Shown: positions 7,319 to 16,409, numbered from the stretch's first letter. The stretch is 59,481 bases of DNA from Brevundimonas sp. (GCF_030656255.1 NZ_JAUSOE010000097.1:1-59481); one strand, 5' to 3'. Notes: a model not told the origin generated them from the sequence alone. A program made the numbers and translations.

Positions 7319-7753
7319 TCAGTCGTCGCGGTGGACGCGTTCGCGGCGTTCGTGGCGTTCCTGAGCCTCGACCGACAGGGTCGCCGTCGGACGGGCTTCG
7401 AGACGTCCCAGGCCGATCGGTTCGCCGGTGTCCTCGCAATAGCCGTAAGACCCGTCCTCGATCCGACGCAGGGCGTCATCGATCTTGGAGATCAGCTTGC
7501 GTTGACGATCACGGGTGCGCAACTCAAGCGCGCGATCCGATTCAGACGAGGCCCGATCCACCAGATCGGGGTGATTCTCGGTCTCGGCCTTCAGATTGAC
7601 CACCGTGCCCTTGGATTCTCGAAGGATGTCGTCCTTCCAGTCCAGAAGCTTCTTCTTGAAATAGGCAAGCTGCCGTTCACTCATGAACGGCTCGTCGTCA
7701 GACGGCCGATACGGACCGGTTTCGTCGGACACAACGGACGCCAAAGCGTTCAT
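7319..7753 (-). CDS. dksA: DksA-type RNA polymerase-binding regulator
   Basis: A 144-residue protein with the coiled-coil region (ERQLAYFKKKLLDWKDDIL), the DxxDxA tip equivalent (PDLVDRASSESD) and a C-terminal globular domain. DksA enters the secondary channel of RNA polymerase and, with ppGpp, regulates rRNA and stress genes. Of the four zinc-finger cysteines only the first remains (GYCEDTGEPIG); the rest read T, S and A, the alphaproteobacterial one-Cys form. The ATG at 7753 fits the family N terminus; the long upstream extension does not. Confidence 0.92.
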   Translation of the reverse strand: MNALASVVSDETGPYRPSDDEPFMSERQLAYFKKKLLDWKDDILRESKGTVVNLKAETENHPDLVDRASSESDRALELRTRDRQRKLISKIDDALRRIEDGSYGYCEDTGEPIGLGRLEARPTATLSVEAQERHERRERVHRDD

Positions 7754-7922
7754 CGCACTCACGCTCTCTAAGCACGCCCCCCTGTGGCGTATGGGCCGTA
7801 TAGTGAGGTCCGTGAGTCCCGGCAACGGCGTTCGCGATTCCGTGATCATGATTAGACGAAGCGTTGAGCCGCGTGACATTTGGCGCGCAGTTTCAGCGCT
7901 CCGTTTTGAAATACTGAAGCTT

Positions 7923-8354
7923 TCAGCTTTCGGAACCACGGCGGCGCATCTCCGCCTTGGCCAGTTCCACCGACGCTCTCAGATCAATCTGGTCCAGCAG
8001 GTCGTTCAGTCCTGCATCGCCGTCATCGGGCCGATCCTCGCGCAACGTCCGGGAGAGTTGCTGCAGCACGGCCTCGTCCGGTTCGCCGGACAACAGGGCC
8101 ATCTTCATCTCGTCCAGCCGGTCCAGCAGACCTGCGCCTCGTTTCACCGCGCGACGTCGCTTCTCCAGCGGTCCCTCGATCCCCTGAAGCGCCATCAAGG
8201 CCGAGACGTCATTGACCCCCGATGTCGCCGCACTGGCGGAGGCGGCGGACGGCGCGGCGGTGGCGCCGGTCTGGCCCAGCGAAAATCCGGCGCTGGAGCG
8301 CGCAGGCTTGCCGCCCGTCGGCGCGCTGGGTCCCGTAGTCCCTGTGACCTTCAT
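7923..8354 (-). CDS. fliX: FliX, flagellar assembly checkpoint regulator
   Basis: A 143-residue protein whose C-terminal half (VNDVSALMALQGIE, RRRAVKRGAGLLDRLDEMK, LNDLLDQIDLRASVELAKAEMRRR) matches FliX of Caulobacter. There FliX interacts with the sigma-54 activator FlbD and couples completion of the early flagellar basal body to expression of later flagellar genes. The N terminus is low complexity. It is divergent from flgI, the known Caulobacter arrangement. Confidence 0.93.
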   Translation of the reverse strand: MKVTGTTGPSAPTGGKPARSSAGFSLGQTGATAAPSAASASAATSGVNDVSALMALQGIEGPLEKRRRAVKRGAGLLDRLDEMKMALLSGEPDEAVLQQLSRTLREDRPDDGDAGLNDLLDQIDLRASVELAKAEMRRRGSES

Positions 8355-8419
8355 CGGCGGAGGCTCCGTCTCATGAGGCCACCCTTTGGCGAACGGAATG
8401 ACCTTTTGGTTAACGCCCA

Positions 8420-8432
8420 GGCAAAAACTGCC
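8420..8432. promoter_or_regulatory. Candidate FlbD (ftr-like) enhancer palindrome
   Basis: GGCA-AAAAC-TGCC, a short perfect inverted repeat, lies 56-68 bp upstream of the -24 element of the flgI sigma-54 promoter. Enhancer sites for sigma-54 activators sit upstream of the promoter, and Caulobacter ftr elements have GGCA/TGCC-type arms as I recall them. The palindrome is seen; assignment to FlbD is inference. Confidence 0.35.
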
Positions 8433-8485
8433 GCCAACTCAACTGTCGCCACAGCATTAATCTCGATTTTTCAATAATTTGGGCC

Positions 8486-8502
8486 ACGGCACGATCTTCG
8501 CA
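8486..8502 (+). promoter_or_regulatory. Sigma-54 promoter of flgI
   Basis: GG (8488-8489) and GC (8500-8501) are separated by exactly ten bases within CGGCACGATCTTCGCA, close to the sigma-54 consensus TGGCAC-N5-TTGC. Transcription would start near 8513. That places the ATG at 8512 at or before the transcript start and supports the next in-frame ATG at 8539 as the flgI start. Rod and ring genes in Caulobacter are sigma-54 dependent. Confidence 0.75.
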
Positions 8503-8538
8503 TCATGATGAATGAAACGCCTTTGGGACGTCCGACCG

Positions 8539-9654
8539 ATGCAGAATCTGCTTGCCCGCCTTGTCGCGCCTCTCACCGCCTTTGCGGCGCTGGGCCTCGT
8601 CGCGTCTCCAGCTCTGGCCCAGTCACGAATCAAGGATATCGCCGCCGTCGAAGGCGTTCGCGGCAACCAGCTGGTCGGATACGGCATGGTCATGGGGCTG
8701 AACGGAACCGGCGACTCGCTGCGCAACTGCCCCTTCACCCGGCAATCGCTGGAAGGCATGACCGAGCGTCTCGGGGTCAATATCCGCGGCGCTAACGCCA
8801 ACACCAAGAATATGGCCGCCGTCATGGTCTCGGCCGAACTGCCGGCCTTCGCCACGCCCGGCTCGCGCATCGACGTCAACGTCTCATCCATGTGCGACGC
8901 CAAGAGCCTGCTGGGCGGGGCGCTGGTCGTCACCAGCCTGCAAGGGGCCGACGGCCAGGTCTATGCGGTCGCCCAGGGTTCGGTTCAGACCGGCGCCGTT
9001 TCGGCCTCGGGAGGCTCAGGCTCGTCGGTGACGCGCGGCGTGCCGACCGCCGGCCGCATCGCCTCGGGGGCCTCGGTCGAGCGCGAGACCGGGTTCGAGA
9101 TGACCAATATGAACGAGGTGCGTCTGAACCTGCGCAACCCCGACTTCACGACGGCCCAACGCGTCGCCGCCGTGGTCAACGCAGCCTATCCCGGCACGGC
9201 CCTGGCCGAGAACGGCACGGTCGTCACTCTGCGGGCGCCCGGCCAACTGGGCATGGCGGGCTTCATCAGCCGCGTGGAGAACCTGGCGGTCACGGTCGAT
9301 TCGCCGGCCAAGGTGATCATCGACGAGGTCAACGGCGTCATCGTCATGGGCGATGCGGTGCGTATCTCGCGCGTCGCCATCGCCCAGGGCAATCTGACCA
9401 TATCGGTCGATGAACAGCTGTCCGTGAGTCAGCCCGCCCCCTTCAGCCAGGGCCAGACCGCCGTCATCCCCGACACCCAGGTCAGCGTCGAAGAAGATCT
9501 GGGCACCCAGATGCGGATCGTCGGCGGCGGAACCAGCCTGTCTACCCTGGTCAACGGTCTGAACGCCCTGGGCGTCAGCCCGCGTGACATGATCAGCATC
9601 CTTCAGGCCATCAAGGCGTCGGGCGCCCTGCAGGCCGACATCGAGGTGATGTGA
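8539..9654 (+). CDS. flgI: FlgI, flagellar P-ring protein
   Basis: A 371-residue periplasmic protein with a Sec signal peptide (…SPALAQ, about residue 24), then SRIKDIAAVEGVRGNQLVGYGMV, the conserved FlgI start of the mature protein, with GLNGTGDS shortly after. FlgI forms the P ring around the flagellar rod in the peptidoglycan layer. I chose ATG 8539 over 8512 because of the sigma-54 promoter position. It leads a three-gene operon with the CheL-like and FlbY-like genes. Confidence 0.95.
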   Translation: MQNLLARLVAPLTAFAALGLVASPALAQSRIKDIAAVEGVRGNQLVGYGMVMGLNGTGDSLRNCPFTRQSLEGMTERLGVNIRGANANTKNMAAVMVSAELPAFATPGSRIDVNVSSMCDAKSLLGGALVVTSLQGADGQVYAVAQGSVQTGAVSASGGSGSSVTRGVPTAGRIASGASVERETGFEMTNMNEVRLNLRNPDFTTAQRVAAVVNAAYPGTALAENGTVVTLRAPGQLGMAGFISRVENLAVTVDSPAKVIIDEVNGVIVMGDAVRISRVAIAQGNLTISVDEQLSVSQPAPFSQGQTAVIPDTQVSVEEDLGTQMRIVGGGTSLSTLVNGLNALGVSPRDMISILQAIKASGALQADIEVM

Positions 9655-9656
9655 CC

Positions 9657-9968
9657 ATGACCGACCTGTCTGTCCCCACCGACCTGATCCGCCCCGTGCA
9701 GGGTCTGGCTACGGGCGTCGCCGACGCGACCAAGACCAAGATCAAGGAAACCGCCGAGGCCTTCGAAGCCTCCTTCCTGTCGCAGATGCTGAAGCCGATG
9801 TTCGAAGGCCTGTCGACCGACGGCCTGTTCGGCGGGGGTCAGGCCGAGGCGACATGGCGCAGCTTTCTGCTGGACGAGATGGCCAAGAAGACCGTCGCCG
9901 CAGGCGGCATCGGCCTGGCCGGACCCGTTATGAACGAAATGCTGAAGATGCAGGAGGGCGCGCAATGA
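9657..9968 (+). CDS. cheL: Rod-binding protein, CheL / FlgJ N-terminal type
   Basis: A 103-residue protein matching the FlgJ N-terminal rod-binding domain (ETAEAFEASFLSQMLKPMF, then TWRSFLLDEMAKK), without the muramidase domain of enterobacterial FlgJ. In Caulobacter the equivalent gene after flgI is called cheL. The likely role is capping or scaffolding of the rod during assembly. GAGGTG lies eight bases before ATG 9657, which favours it over GTG 9651. It overlaps the next gene by four bases (ATGA). Confidence 0.88.
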   Translation: MTDLSVPTDLIRPVQGLATGVADATKTKIKETAEAFEASFLSQMLKPMFEGLSTDGLFGGGQAEATWRSFLLDEMAKKTVAAGGIGLAGPVMNEMLKMQEGAQ

Positions 9969-10402
9969 ACGACGCCGAACTCGCCACCGCCCGCGTCCGC
10001 CAACTGCTCGACCTGACGCGCCGCCTGACGGATCGCCTGGCCGCCGAAACGCGAGCCTTCGAAGAAGGCCGCCCCCAGGACGTCGCCGCCAGCCTGGCCG
10101 AGACCCAGGAGATGGCCAATCTCTATCGCCGCGACTCCGGCCATGTGAAGGCCAATCCCGCCTTGCTCAGCGGCGGCCTGGCGACGGATCGGATGGCGTT
10201 GATCGAGGCTACCCGCGCCTTTGACGCCGTCCTGTCCCGCCACGCCAGCGCAGTCGAGGCGGCGCGCAAGATTTCCGAAGGCCTGGTGCGCGCGATCGCT
10301 CATGAGGTCGCCGCAGCCCGCACGCCCGCCTCGGCCTATGCCGCCGACGGCCGCGCTGCACAGGGCGACGGCCGCGCCGTCGCCTTCAACCGCAAGGCCT
10401 AG
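9965..10402 (+). CDS. flbY: FlbY-like flagellar protein
   Basis: A 145-residue, mostly helical protein starting in an ATGA overlap with the preceding gene. Position (flgI-cheL-flbY) and general character match FlbY of Caulobacter, a small flagellar-operon protein that may be FlgN-like in fold. The long amphipathic helices (ARVRQLLDLTRRLTDRLAAETRAFEEG) would suit a chaperone, but that is inference. A terminator follows directly. Confidence 0.75.
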   Translation: MNDAELATARVRQLLDLTRRLTDRLAAETRAFEEGRPQDVAASLAETQEMANLYRRDSGHVKANPALLSGGLATDRMALIEATRAFDAVLSRHASAVEAARKISEGLVRAIAHEVAAARTPASAYAADGRAAQGDGRAVAFNRKA

Positions 10403-10403
10403 A

Positions 10404-10452
10404 TTCGGCGCATTTCGACAACCCCGGCTGTTGTCGCCGTTGCCGATTTTTT
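10404..10452 (+). terminator. Terminator or attenuator between flbY and the EAL gene
   Basis: A perfect 7-bp inner stem (CGACAAC 10416-10422 / GTTGTCG 10430-10436) sits inside an outer TCGGC/GCCGA pairing (10405-10409 / 10442-10446), followed by six T (10447-10452). It starts two bases past the flbY stop. The next gene begins only 11 bp after the T-run. Confidence 0.65.
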
Positions 10453-10462
10453 AAGCGCCGCC

Positions 10463-12055
10463 GTGCATGCTGTCTGCATGTCGATGACTGCTCGTCTTCT
10501 GGGTCTGGCCTTTGCATCTGCGGATGCGCTCGTCGAGATCGACGCCAAGGGTTCCGTGGCCTTCGCCTTGGGGGCCGGACCGACCGCTGGCCAGGATGTC
10601 GGCGCCCTGTGGACCGGCAAGCCGCTGCTCGACTTCCTGCATGAAGGCGCAGGGGCTGTCGAAACTCTGCTGGCCACCAAGCCCGGCGGGCGCAGTCCCG
10701 CCACCCAGATCCTGGTCCGCGTCGGAACGGACCGCGTTCGGCGCGCCTCGCTCCGCGCCTTCATCCTGCCTCAGCTGGCCCCCGCCATATCCTGCTCAAT
10801 CTCTTACGAAGGCCCCGCCATCGCGCTGGCGGACGTCGAGATCCCGCCCCTGGCGGACGCGGAAGGATTTCTGGCTCAGGCGGCATGTATCGTCGAGGGC
10901 GCCCCAGGCCTGTCTCTGGCCTTTCTTGATATCAGAGGCCTCGAATGCCTCGGTGGCGAAGTCGCCGACAAGGTGTATCGCCGCATCGAGGCGACGCTGC
11001 AGTCGGCCGCCGCACAGGGCTCCTCAGCCGCCCAGATCACGCCCGAACGTTTCGCCGTCCTGCGCCCCAGCGGCGACACGCGCGACCTGGCGGCCGAGAT
11101 CGTCGAGGCCGGCCGCGCAGAAGGCGTGGACCTGGGAGCCGAGTCCTTTAGCTCCAGCGTTCCCAAGGGCGCGGACACCCTTTGCGTGCTGCGCGCCATG
11201 CGGTTCGCCATCGAAGGCTGCCTGAAGGATGACGGCCTGGCCAATCCGCAGATCGCCTTCTCAGACTCGCTGAAACGCACCTTCCGCGACGCCGAGGCCT
11301 TCCGCAGCGTGGTCAAGTCGCGTGAGTTCCAGGTCCATTACCAGCCCATCGTTCATCTCGCGTCGCGCTCGGTCCACCATTTCGAGGCCCTGGCGCGGTT
11401 TAACTCCAACAACGGCCCCGCCAACGCCATCCGCATGGCCGAGGAGCTGGATCTGATCGAATCCTTCGATCTCGCCGTCGCAGAGAAGGTGCTGAAGCGC
11501 ATGCGCGCGCCGGGCGCCGGCCTGCTGAAGATGGCGATCAACGTCTCCGGATCCTCCCTGGGCGACGACACCTATGTCGAACAACTGCTGCACATGACGG
11601 CGGGATCGCCGTCGGAGCGCAAACGCCTGATCGTCGAGGTCACCGAAACCTCGGCCCTGGCCGACATCGAGGCGGCCAACCGCCGCCTGGCCGCCCTGCG
11701 CGAAACGGGGATCAAGGTCTGTATCGACGACTTCGGCTCCGGCGCCGCTTCCTACGACTATCTCCGCAAGCTGACGGTGGATGCGGTCAAGATCGACGGC
11801 TCCCTGGTGCGTGATCTCGAGACGGACGAACTGGGCCGCAACATGCTGCGCAATACGGTCGAGCTGTGTCGCTCCATGAAGCTCGAAACCATCGCTGAAA
11901 TGATCGAGACCGAAGGCGTCGTGACCGAGTTGAAGGCTCTCGGGGTGGAATACGGCCAGGGCTGGCTGTTCGGTCGCGCCGAAGCGGAGCCCCGCACCCA
12001 GTTGGCCAGCGCCGCCCCCGTGCGCCGCCGGGGAGCCGTCGAAGCCTGGGGTTGA
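10463..12055 (+). CDS. EAL-domain (c-di-GMP phosphodiesterase-like) protein
   Basis: A 530-residue soluble protein. The C-terminal half (about residues 285-515) is an EAL domain with the expected catalytic set: EAL at 308-310 (FEALARF), INVSG, VEVTET, IDDFGSG with D422 and D423, VKIDG, and AEMIETE, ending YGQGWLFGRA. The N-terminal half has a PAS-like start and a region that could be a degenerate GGDEF, with no GGDEF motif seen. EAL enzymes hydrolyse c-di-GMP and often control motility; the position after flagellar genes fits that. The start is uncertain: ATGs at 10463, 10478 and 10484 all lack a clear ribosome-binding site. Confidence 0.88.
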   Translation: MHAVCMSMTARLLGLAFASADALVEIDAKGSVAFALGAGPTAGQDVGALWTGKPLLDFLHEGAGAVETLLATKPGGRSPATQILVRVGTDRVRRASLRAFILPQLAPAISCSISYEGPAIALADVEIPPLADAEGFLAQAACIVEGAPGLSLAFLDIRGLECLGGEVADKVYRRIEATLQSAAAQGSSAAQITPERFAVLRPSGDTRDLAAEIVEAGRAEGVDLGAESFSSSVPKGADTLCVLRAMRFAIEGCLKDDGLANPQIAFSDSLKRTFRDAEAFRSVVKSREFQVHYQPIVHLASRSVHHFEALARFNSNNGPANAIRMAEELDLIESFDLAVAEKVLKRMRAPGAGLLKMAINVSGSSLGDDTYVEQLLHMTAGSPSERKRLIVEVTETSALADIEAANRRLAALRETGIKVCIDDFGSGAASYDYLRKLTVDAVKIDGSLVRDLETDELGRNMLRNTVELCRSMKLETIAEMIETEGVVTELKALGVEYGQGWLFGRAEAEPRTQLASAAPVRRRGAVEAWG

Positions 12056-12162
12056 GATCAGGAATAGAACGTATTGACCTGATCAGTCTTTATCGGGCTT
12101 GACGCGAATCACTCCATATACCATCGGTATGCGCGGCCAAGTCCGGGTTGGATGCAGGCCTG

Positions 12163-12209
12163 AAAACGGCCCGTTCCGAACCTTCATTGGCTCCGGGGCG
12201 GGCCGTTTT
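12163..12209. terminator. Bidirectional intrinsic terminator
   Basis: A perfect 11-bp inverted repeat AAAACGGCCCG (12163-12173) / CGGGCCGTTTT (12199-12209) separates the convergent EAL and SulP genes. The A-tract on one side and T-tract on the other give a U-run in both directions. Bases 12056-12162 upstream hold no gene I can support. Confidence 0.75.
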
Positions 12210-12246
12210 GCATCACCTCGCAGACACCTCGTTTACAAGGCCGTCC

Positions 12247-13740
12247 TTAGTGGGCCGCCGCCGTCGGCAGGTGTTCCTTCTCGAACCGGCCCACCTGATC
12301 CACCAGGGTTCTAGCGGCCTGGTTCATGCCGATGACGTCCACCTGGGCGCCCTGGCGACGATAGCGGAAGACGACCTTGTCCACGGCTGCGACGCCGGTC
12401 AGATCCCACAGGTGGGCCTCGGTCATGTCGATCTCGACGCGCTTGGGATGGCCGTGGTGTTCGAAGCCGGCGGCGAACAGATCGGCCGAGGCGAAGAACA
12501 GCTGGCCGGTGACGCGATAGCGCAGCACGCCCTCCTCCGGGGTCTCGATCTCGGTCACGGCGATGGTCTTGCCGACCTTGCGCATGAAGAAGACCGCCGA
12601 CAGCAGCACGCCCAGGATCACGCCCTTCGACAGGTCGTGGGTGGCGACCACGGTGACGGTCGTCGCGATCATGACGACCGACGACTGGAACGGGGTCGAG
12701 CGCAGCTTCAGCACCGAGCTCCAGTCGAAGGTGCCGATGGAGACCATGGTCATGACAGCGACCAGAGCCGCCATCGGGATCTGGGCCACCCAGTCGCGCA
12801 GCACCAGGATCAGGAACAGCAGGAACAGGCCGGCCCACAGGGTGGACAGCCGCCCCCGCGCACCCGAGGTGACGTTGATGATCGACTGGCCGATCATGGC
12901 GCAGCCCGCCATGCCGCCGAACAGGGGCGACAGGATGTTGGCGATGCCCTGACCGCGCGTCTCGCGGTCCTTGTCCGACGGGGTGTCGGTGATGTCATCG
13001 AGCAGATTGGCGGTCAGCAGGCTTTCCAGCAGGCCGACGAAGGCCAGGGTCGCCGAGATCGGGGCGATGATGGCGAAGGTCTCCCAGGTCAGGGGCACGG
13101 CCGGCAGGTGGAAGACCGGCAGGGTCGAGGGCATCTGGCCCATGTCGCCGACAGTGCGGACGTCTAGCCCGGTCATCATGACGAAGACACTGATCAGGAT
13201 GATGGCGACCAAGGGCGACGGCACGGCCCTGGTCAGGCGCGGGAAGCCGTAGATGACGACCAGGGCGGCCCCGACCAGGGCGAAGGTCTGCCAGTTGGCG
13301 CCGATCAGCTCGGGCATCTGGGCCAGGAAGATCAGGATGGCCAGCGAGTTGACGAAGCCGGTCATCACGCTTCGGCTGACGAACTTGATGTAGCGGCCCA
13401 GCTTCAGCAGGCCGATGATGATCTGGAACACGCCACACAGGATCGAGGCGGCGAACAGGTATTCCAGGCCGTGGTCGCGGACCAGACCGACCATCAGCAG
13501 GGCCATGGCCCCGGTGGCCGCCGAGATCATGGCCGGACGGCCGCCGACGAAGGCGATGGTCACGGCGATGACGACGCTGGCGTAGAGGCCGACGGCGGGA
13601 TCGACGCCGGCGATGATCGAAAAGGCGATGGCCTCTGGGATCAGGGCCAGGGCGACGACGGTCCCCGCCAGCAGGTCGCGGCGAGGGTTGGCGAGCCATT
13701 GCTGGCGCGCGGAAGCGATAAGAGACATTTTGGGGTTCAT
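12247..13740 (-). CDS. SulP-family anion transporter with STAS domain
   Basis: A 497-residue inner-membrane protein with about ten to twelve hydrophobic segments, including the SulP signature region near the N terminus (NPRRDLLAGTVVALALIPEAIAFSIIAGVDP), and a C-terminal STAS domain (VEIDMTEAHLWDLTGVAAVDKVV). SulP proteins carry sulfate, bicarbonate or other anions; the substrate cannot be told from sequence. The short length and composition resemble BicA-like bicarbonate carriers. I chose ATG 13740; the upstream extension is Pro/Arg-rich and not family-like. Confidence 0.92.
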   Translation of the reverse strand: MNPKMSLIASARQQWLANPRRDLLAGTVVALALIPEAIAFSIIAGVDPAVGLYASVVIAVTIAFVGGRPAMISAATGAMALLMVGLVRDHGLEYLFAASILCGVFQIIIGLLKLGRYIKFVSRSVMTGFVNSLAILIFLAQMPELIGANWQTFALVGAALVVIYGFPRLTRAVPSPLVAIILISVFVMMTGLDVRTVGDMGQMPSTLPVFHLPAVPLTWETFAIIAPISATLAFVGLLESLLTANLLDDITDTPSDKDRETRGQGIANILSPLFGGMAGCAMIGQSIINVTSGARGRLSTLWAGLFLLFLILVLRDWVAQIPMAALVAVMTMVSIGTFDWSSVLKLRSTPFQSSVVMIATTVTVVATHDLSKGVILGVLLSAVFFMRKVGKTIAVTEIETPEEGVLRYRVTGQLFFASADLFAAGFEHHGHPKRVEIDMTEAHLWDLTGVAAVDKVVFRYRRQGAQVDVIGMNQAARTLVDQVGRFEKEHLPTAAAH

Positions 13741-13894
13741 CTGGGGTCTGCCGCCGACCTGGCGCGCGGCCATGGTCGTGTGCGGCGGGTTTCCCGGCGG
13801 ATCGGCGGCCGGGATAGCCACCCGACGCTTCAAACAGGCCGGGTCCGAGGTGAGGCCCGCCTGATGCCCCGTCCCGGCGCGAAAGGCAAGCCGC

Positions 13895-15151
13895 CTATCC
13901 GGCGGTCGGCTTGGCCAGCGACGGTCGCTCGGCGGCCTTGGCGGCGGCGGTCGCTTCGACGGCGCGCATCACACGCAGCAGGTTCTCGCCGGCGATCTTG
14001 CGAATGTCGGCCTCGGTCCAGCCGGCGTCCATCAGGGCGGCGAGGATGCGGGGATAGGCGTCCACCCCGGTCATGCCCTCGGGCAGGCTGCCGATGCCGT
14101 CGAAGTCGGCGCCTAGGCCGACGTGGTCGATGCCGGCGACCTGCCGCACATGCTGGATATGGGCGACGACGTCGGCCAGGGTCGCCTCCGGCGTCGGGTG
14201 GGCGGCGGACCAGGCGGTCAGTCCGGCCTCTACGGCGGTCGGATCGCCGGGGTTCAGGGTCTTCAGCCGCGCCTCCTCGCCCGCGCGGTCGGCGTTCCAG
14301 GCGCGGACCCGTTCGGAGACAAAGCCGGGGGCCAGGTTGATCATCACGATCCCGCCGTCTTCAGGCATCATCCGCAGCACCCGGTCGGGCACGTTGCGGG
14401 GATGGGCCGTGATCGCCCGGGCCGAGGAGTGGGAGAAGATGACCGGGGCGTCGGACACCCGCATGGCGTCCAGCATGGTGTCCTCGGACACGTGGCTGAG
14501 GTCCACCATCATGCCCAGGCGGTTCATCTCGCGTACCACATCCTCGCCGAAAGGGCTGAGCCCGCCCCATTTGGGGGCGTCGGTCGCGCTGTCGGCCCAA
14601 GTGGTGGTCTTGGAGTGGGTCAGGGTCATGTAGCGGGCGCCGGCGCGATAGAACTCGCGCAGCAGGGCCAGGGAGTCGTCGATGGAGTAGCCGCCCTCCA
14701 TGCCGATCAGGCTGGCGATCCGGCCCGAGGCGAAGACGGCGTCGACCTGGTCCGCCGTGGTCGCCAGGCCGAAGACCTCGGGGTGGGCGGCGATGATCCG
14801 CTTGGCCGTGTCGATCTGTTCGAAGGTCTCCTCGACCGCTTCCAGCGGAGTCAGGCTGGCGGGGACATAGACCGACCAGAACTGGCCGCCGACGCCGCCG
14901 GCGCGCAGGCGGGCGATGTCGGTGTGGAGTTGGGTCGTCGCGTCCAGATTGGTCGTAAGATCAACGGCATAGACGTCGTTTCCGTACTGCTGGCGCAGGG
15001 CCCAGGGCAGGTCGTTGTGGCCGTCGATCAGGGGGGTGGTTTTCAGGATCTCCAGCACGCGGGCCTCGCCGGCGGATTGGGCCCAAACCGGGGTATGAGC
15101 GGCGGTGGCGAAGGCGGCGACGGCGACGCCGGCCAGCAGACGACGGATCAT
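13895..15151 (-). CDS. Membrane dipeptidase-like M19 metallopeptidase
   Basis: A 418-residue protein with a Sec signal peptide (VWAQS, about residue 24) and the M19 renal-dipeptidase fold. The metal ligand motif DGHNDLPW is near the start of the mature protein, EGG sits in the middle, LTHS and [10 protein letters not shown] follow, then FSHSSARA and GLGADFDG. Family members hydrolyse dipeptides, with a binuclear zinc site. Secretion to the periplasm suggests peptide scavenging or cell-wall peptide turnover. ATG 15151 is chosen because the signal peptide begins there. It is divergent from hemF. Confidence 0.93.
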   Translation of the reverse strand: MIRRLLAGVAVAAFATAAHTPVWAQSAGEARVLEILKTTPLIDGHNDLPWALRQQYGNDVYAVDLTTNLDATTQLHTDIARLRAGGVGGQFWSVYVPASLTPLEAVEETFEQIDTAKRIIAAHPEVFGLATTADQVDAVFASGRIASLIGMEGGYSIDDSLALLREFYRAGARYMTLTHSKTTTWADSATDAPKWGGLSPFGEDVVREMNRLGMMVDLSHVSEDTMLDAMRVSDAPVIFSHSSARAITAHPRNVPDRVLRMMPEDGGIVMINLAPGFVSERVRAWNADRAGEEARLKTLNPGDPTAVEAGLTAWSAAHPTPEATLADVVAHIQHVRQVAGIDHVGLGADFDGIGSLPEGMTGVDAYPRILAALMDAGWTEADIRKIAGENLLRVMRAVEATAAAKAAERPSLAKPTAG

Positions 15152-15205
15152 GATGCGACTCCCTGATGTTGCGACGCACACTGACAGACGAAAGGCGACA
15201 GGCAA

Positions 15206-15260
15206 CCCCTCATCCGAGCCCTTCGGGCCTGCCTTCTCCCGCAAGGTAGAAGGAAGAGGT
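15206..15260. repeat. REP-like dispersed palindromic sequence
   Basis: The stretch starting CCCCTCATCCG contains GCCC-TTC-GGGC and CCTTCTCCCGC...AGAAGG palindromes. It resembles a repeat often seen between genes in Caulobacterales and other proteobacteria. It fills most of the space between the M19 peptidase and hemF. Only one copy is in the window, so dispersal is recalled, not seen. Confidence 0.45.
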
Positions 15261-15296
15261 TTCCCGGCCGGGCGACGAGCGTCTAGGAGAGACGGT

Positions 15297-16178
15297 ATGA
15301 GCGACGCCGCCTTTTCCGATCCGCTCGACCTGAAGAAGGTCGAGACCCGCGCCTGGTTCGAGCATCTGCGCGACCGCATCCATGCGGCCTTCGAGGCGCT
15401 GGAGGATGCGGCGCCCGATGATCTGTTTCCGGGGGAGCCGGGGCGGTTCGTGCGGACGGCCTGGGACCGCAAGGACGGCGGCGGGGGCGTCATGGGGATG
15501 ATGCACGGCCGGCTGTTCGAGAAGGTCGGGGTCCATGTCTCGACCGTCCACGGATCGTTTCCGGCCGACTACGCCAAGACCGTGCCGGGCGCGGCGGAGG
15601 ATCCCCGGTTCTTCGCTACCGGGATCAGCCTGATCTGCCATCCGGTCAGTCCCAGGATTCCGGCGGTGCATATGAACACCCGCTTCATCGCCACGACCCA
15701 GAGCTGGTTCGGCGGCGGAGGCGATCTGACGCCGGTGCTGGACGCGGATCGGCGCCAGGACCACCCGGACACACTGGCCTTCCACGCCGCGATGAAGGCC
15801 GCCTGCGACGCCCACGATCCGGACTGGCACGCCAAATACAAGGCCTGGTGCGACGAGTATTTCTTCCTGCCGCATCGGCAGGAGCCGCGCGGCACCGGCG
15901 GCATCTTCTATGACCACCACGACAGCGGCGACCACGACCGGGACTTCGCCTTCACCCGCGACGTGGGCCTGGCCTTCCTGGATGTCTATCCGAAGATCGT
16001 GGCCGGGCGGATGGGCGAGGCCTGGACGCCGGAGCAACGCGAAGAGCAGTTGGTGCGGCGCGGACGCTATGTGGAGTTCAACCTGCTGTACGACCGTGGC
16101 ACCATGTTCGGCCTCAAGACCGGCGGCAACGTCGATTCGATCCTCAGCTCCATGCCCCCGGTGGTGAAATGGCCGTGA
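15297..16178 (+). CDS. hemF: Oxygen-dependent coproporphyrinogen III oxidase
   Basis: A 293-residue enzyme that decarboxylates coproporphyrinogen III to protoporphyrinogen IX with O2 in heme synthesis. Family blocks are clear: [26 protein letters not shown], the long [12 protein letters not shown] and [28 protein letters not shown] at the C terminus. AGGAGA lies about 10 bp before ATG 15297. The last bases overlap the next small gene. Confidence 0.97.
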   Translation: MSDAAFSDPLDLKKVETRAWFEHLRDRIHAAFEALEDAAPDDLFPGEPGRFVRTAWDRKDGGGGVMGMMHGRLFEKVGVHVSTVHGSFPADYAKTVPGAAEDPRFFATGISLICHPVSPRIPAVHMNTRFIATTQSWFGGGGDLTPVLDADRRQDHPDTLAFHAAMKAACDAHDPDWHAKYKAWCDEYFFLPHRQEPRGTGGIFYDHHDSGDHDRDFAFTRDVGLAFLDVYPKIVAGRMGEAWTPEQREEQLVRRGRYVEFNLLYDRGTMFGLKTGGNVDSILSSMPPVVKWP

Positions 16179-16366
16179 CGTCCCCTCTCGCTAAGATCCT
16201 GCTGCGGCCCCTGGCCACCTCGGCCCTGTTCGCCGTGCTGTACGGGGTCTATCTGATCCTGGCGAAGCAGCCGCAGATCCCGCTGACCCTGTTCGTGGTG
16301 ATCGGCTTCTACTTCGCGGCCTCGCTGCTGCTGGAGCGGTTCGTGTTTCCCCGGATTGGACTCTGA
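16169..16366 (+). CDS. Small two-span membrane protein
   Basis: A 65-residue protein with two likely membrane helices (about residues 15-32 and 40-57). The start ATG lies inside the end of hemF (10-bp overlap), so translation is probably coupled. No recognised family. Its overlap with hemF and coding-like composition support it as real. Confidence 0.65.
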   Translation: MAVTSPLAKILLRPLATSALFAVLYGVYLILAKQPQIPLTLFVVIGFYFAASLLLERFVFPRIGL

Positions 16367-16409
16367 TCGAAAAAAAGACAGTCTGAATTGTCTGAATAGT
16401 ATGAAATCG

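Noticed and set aside
8411..8475. Possible CtrA box between fliX and flgI
   Set aside because: Only half-sites (GTTAAC at 8409-8414, TTAA near 8457) are seen; the second half does not match at the correct spacing.
12056..12209. Possible small RNA upstream of the bidirectional terminator
   Set aside because: TTGACG at about 12100 lacks a convincing -10 element, so I kept only the terminator.
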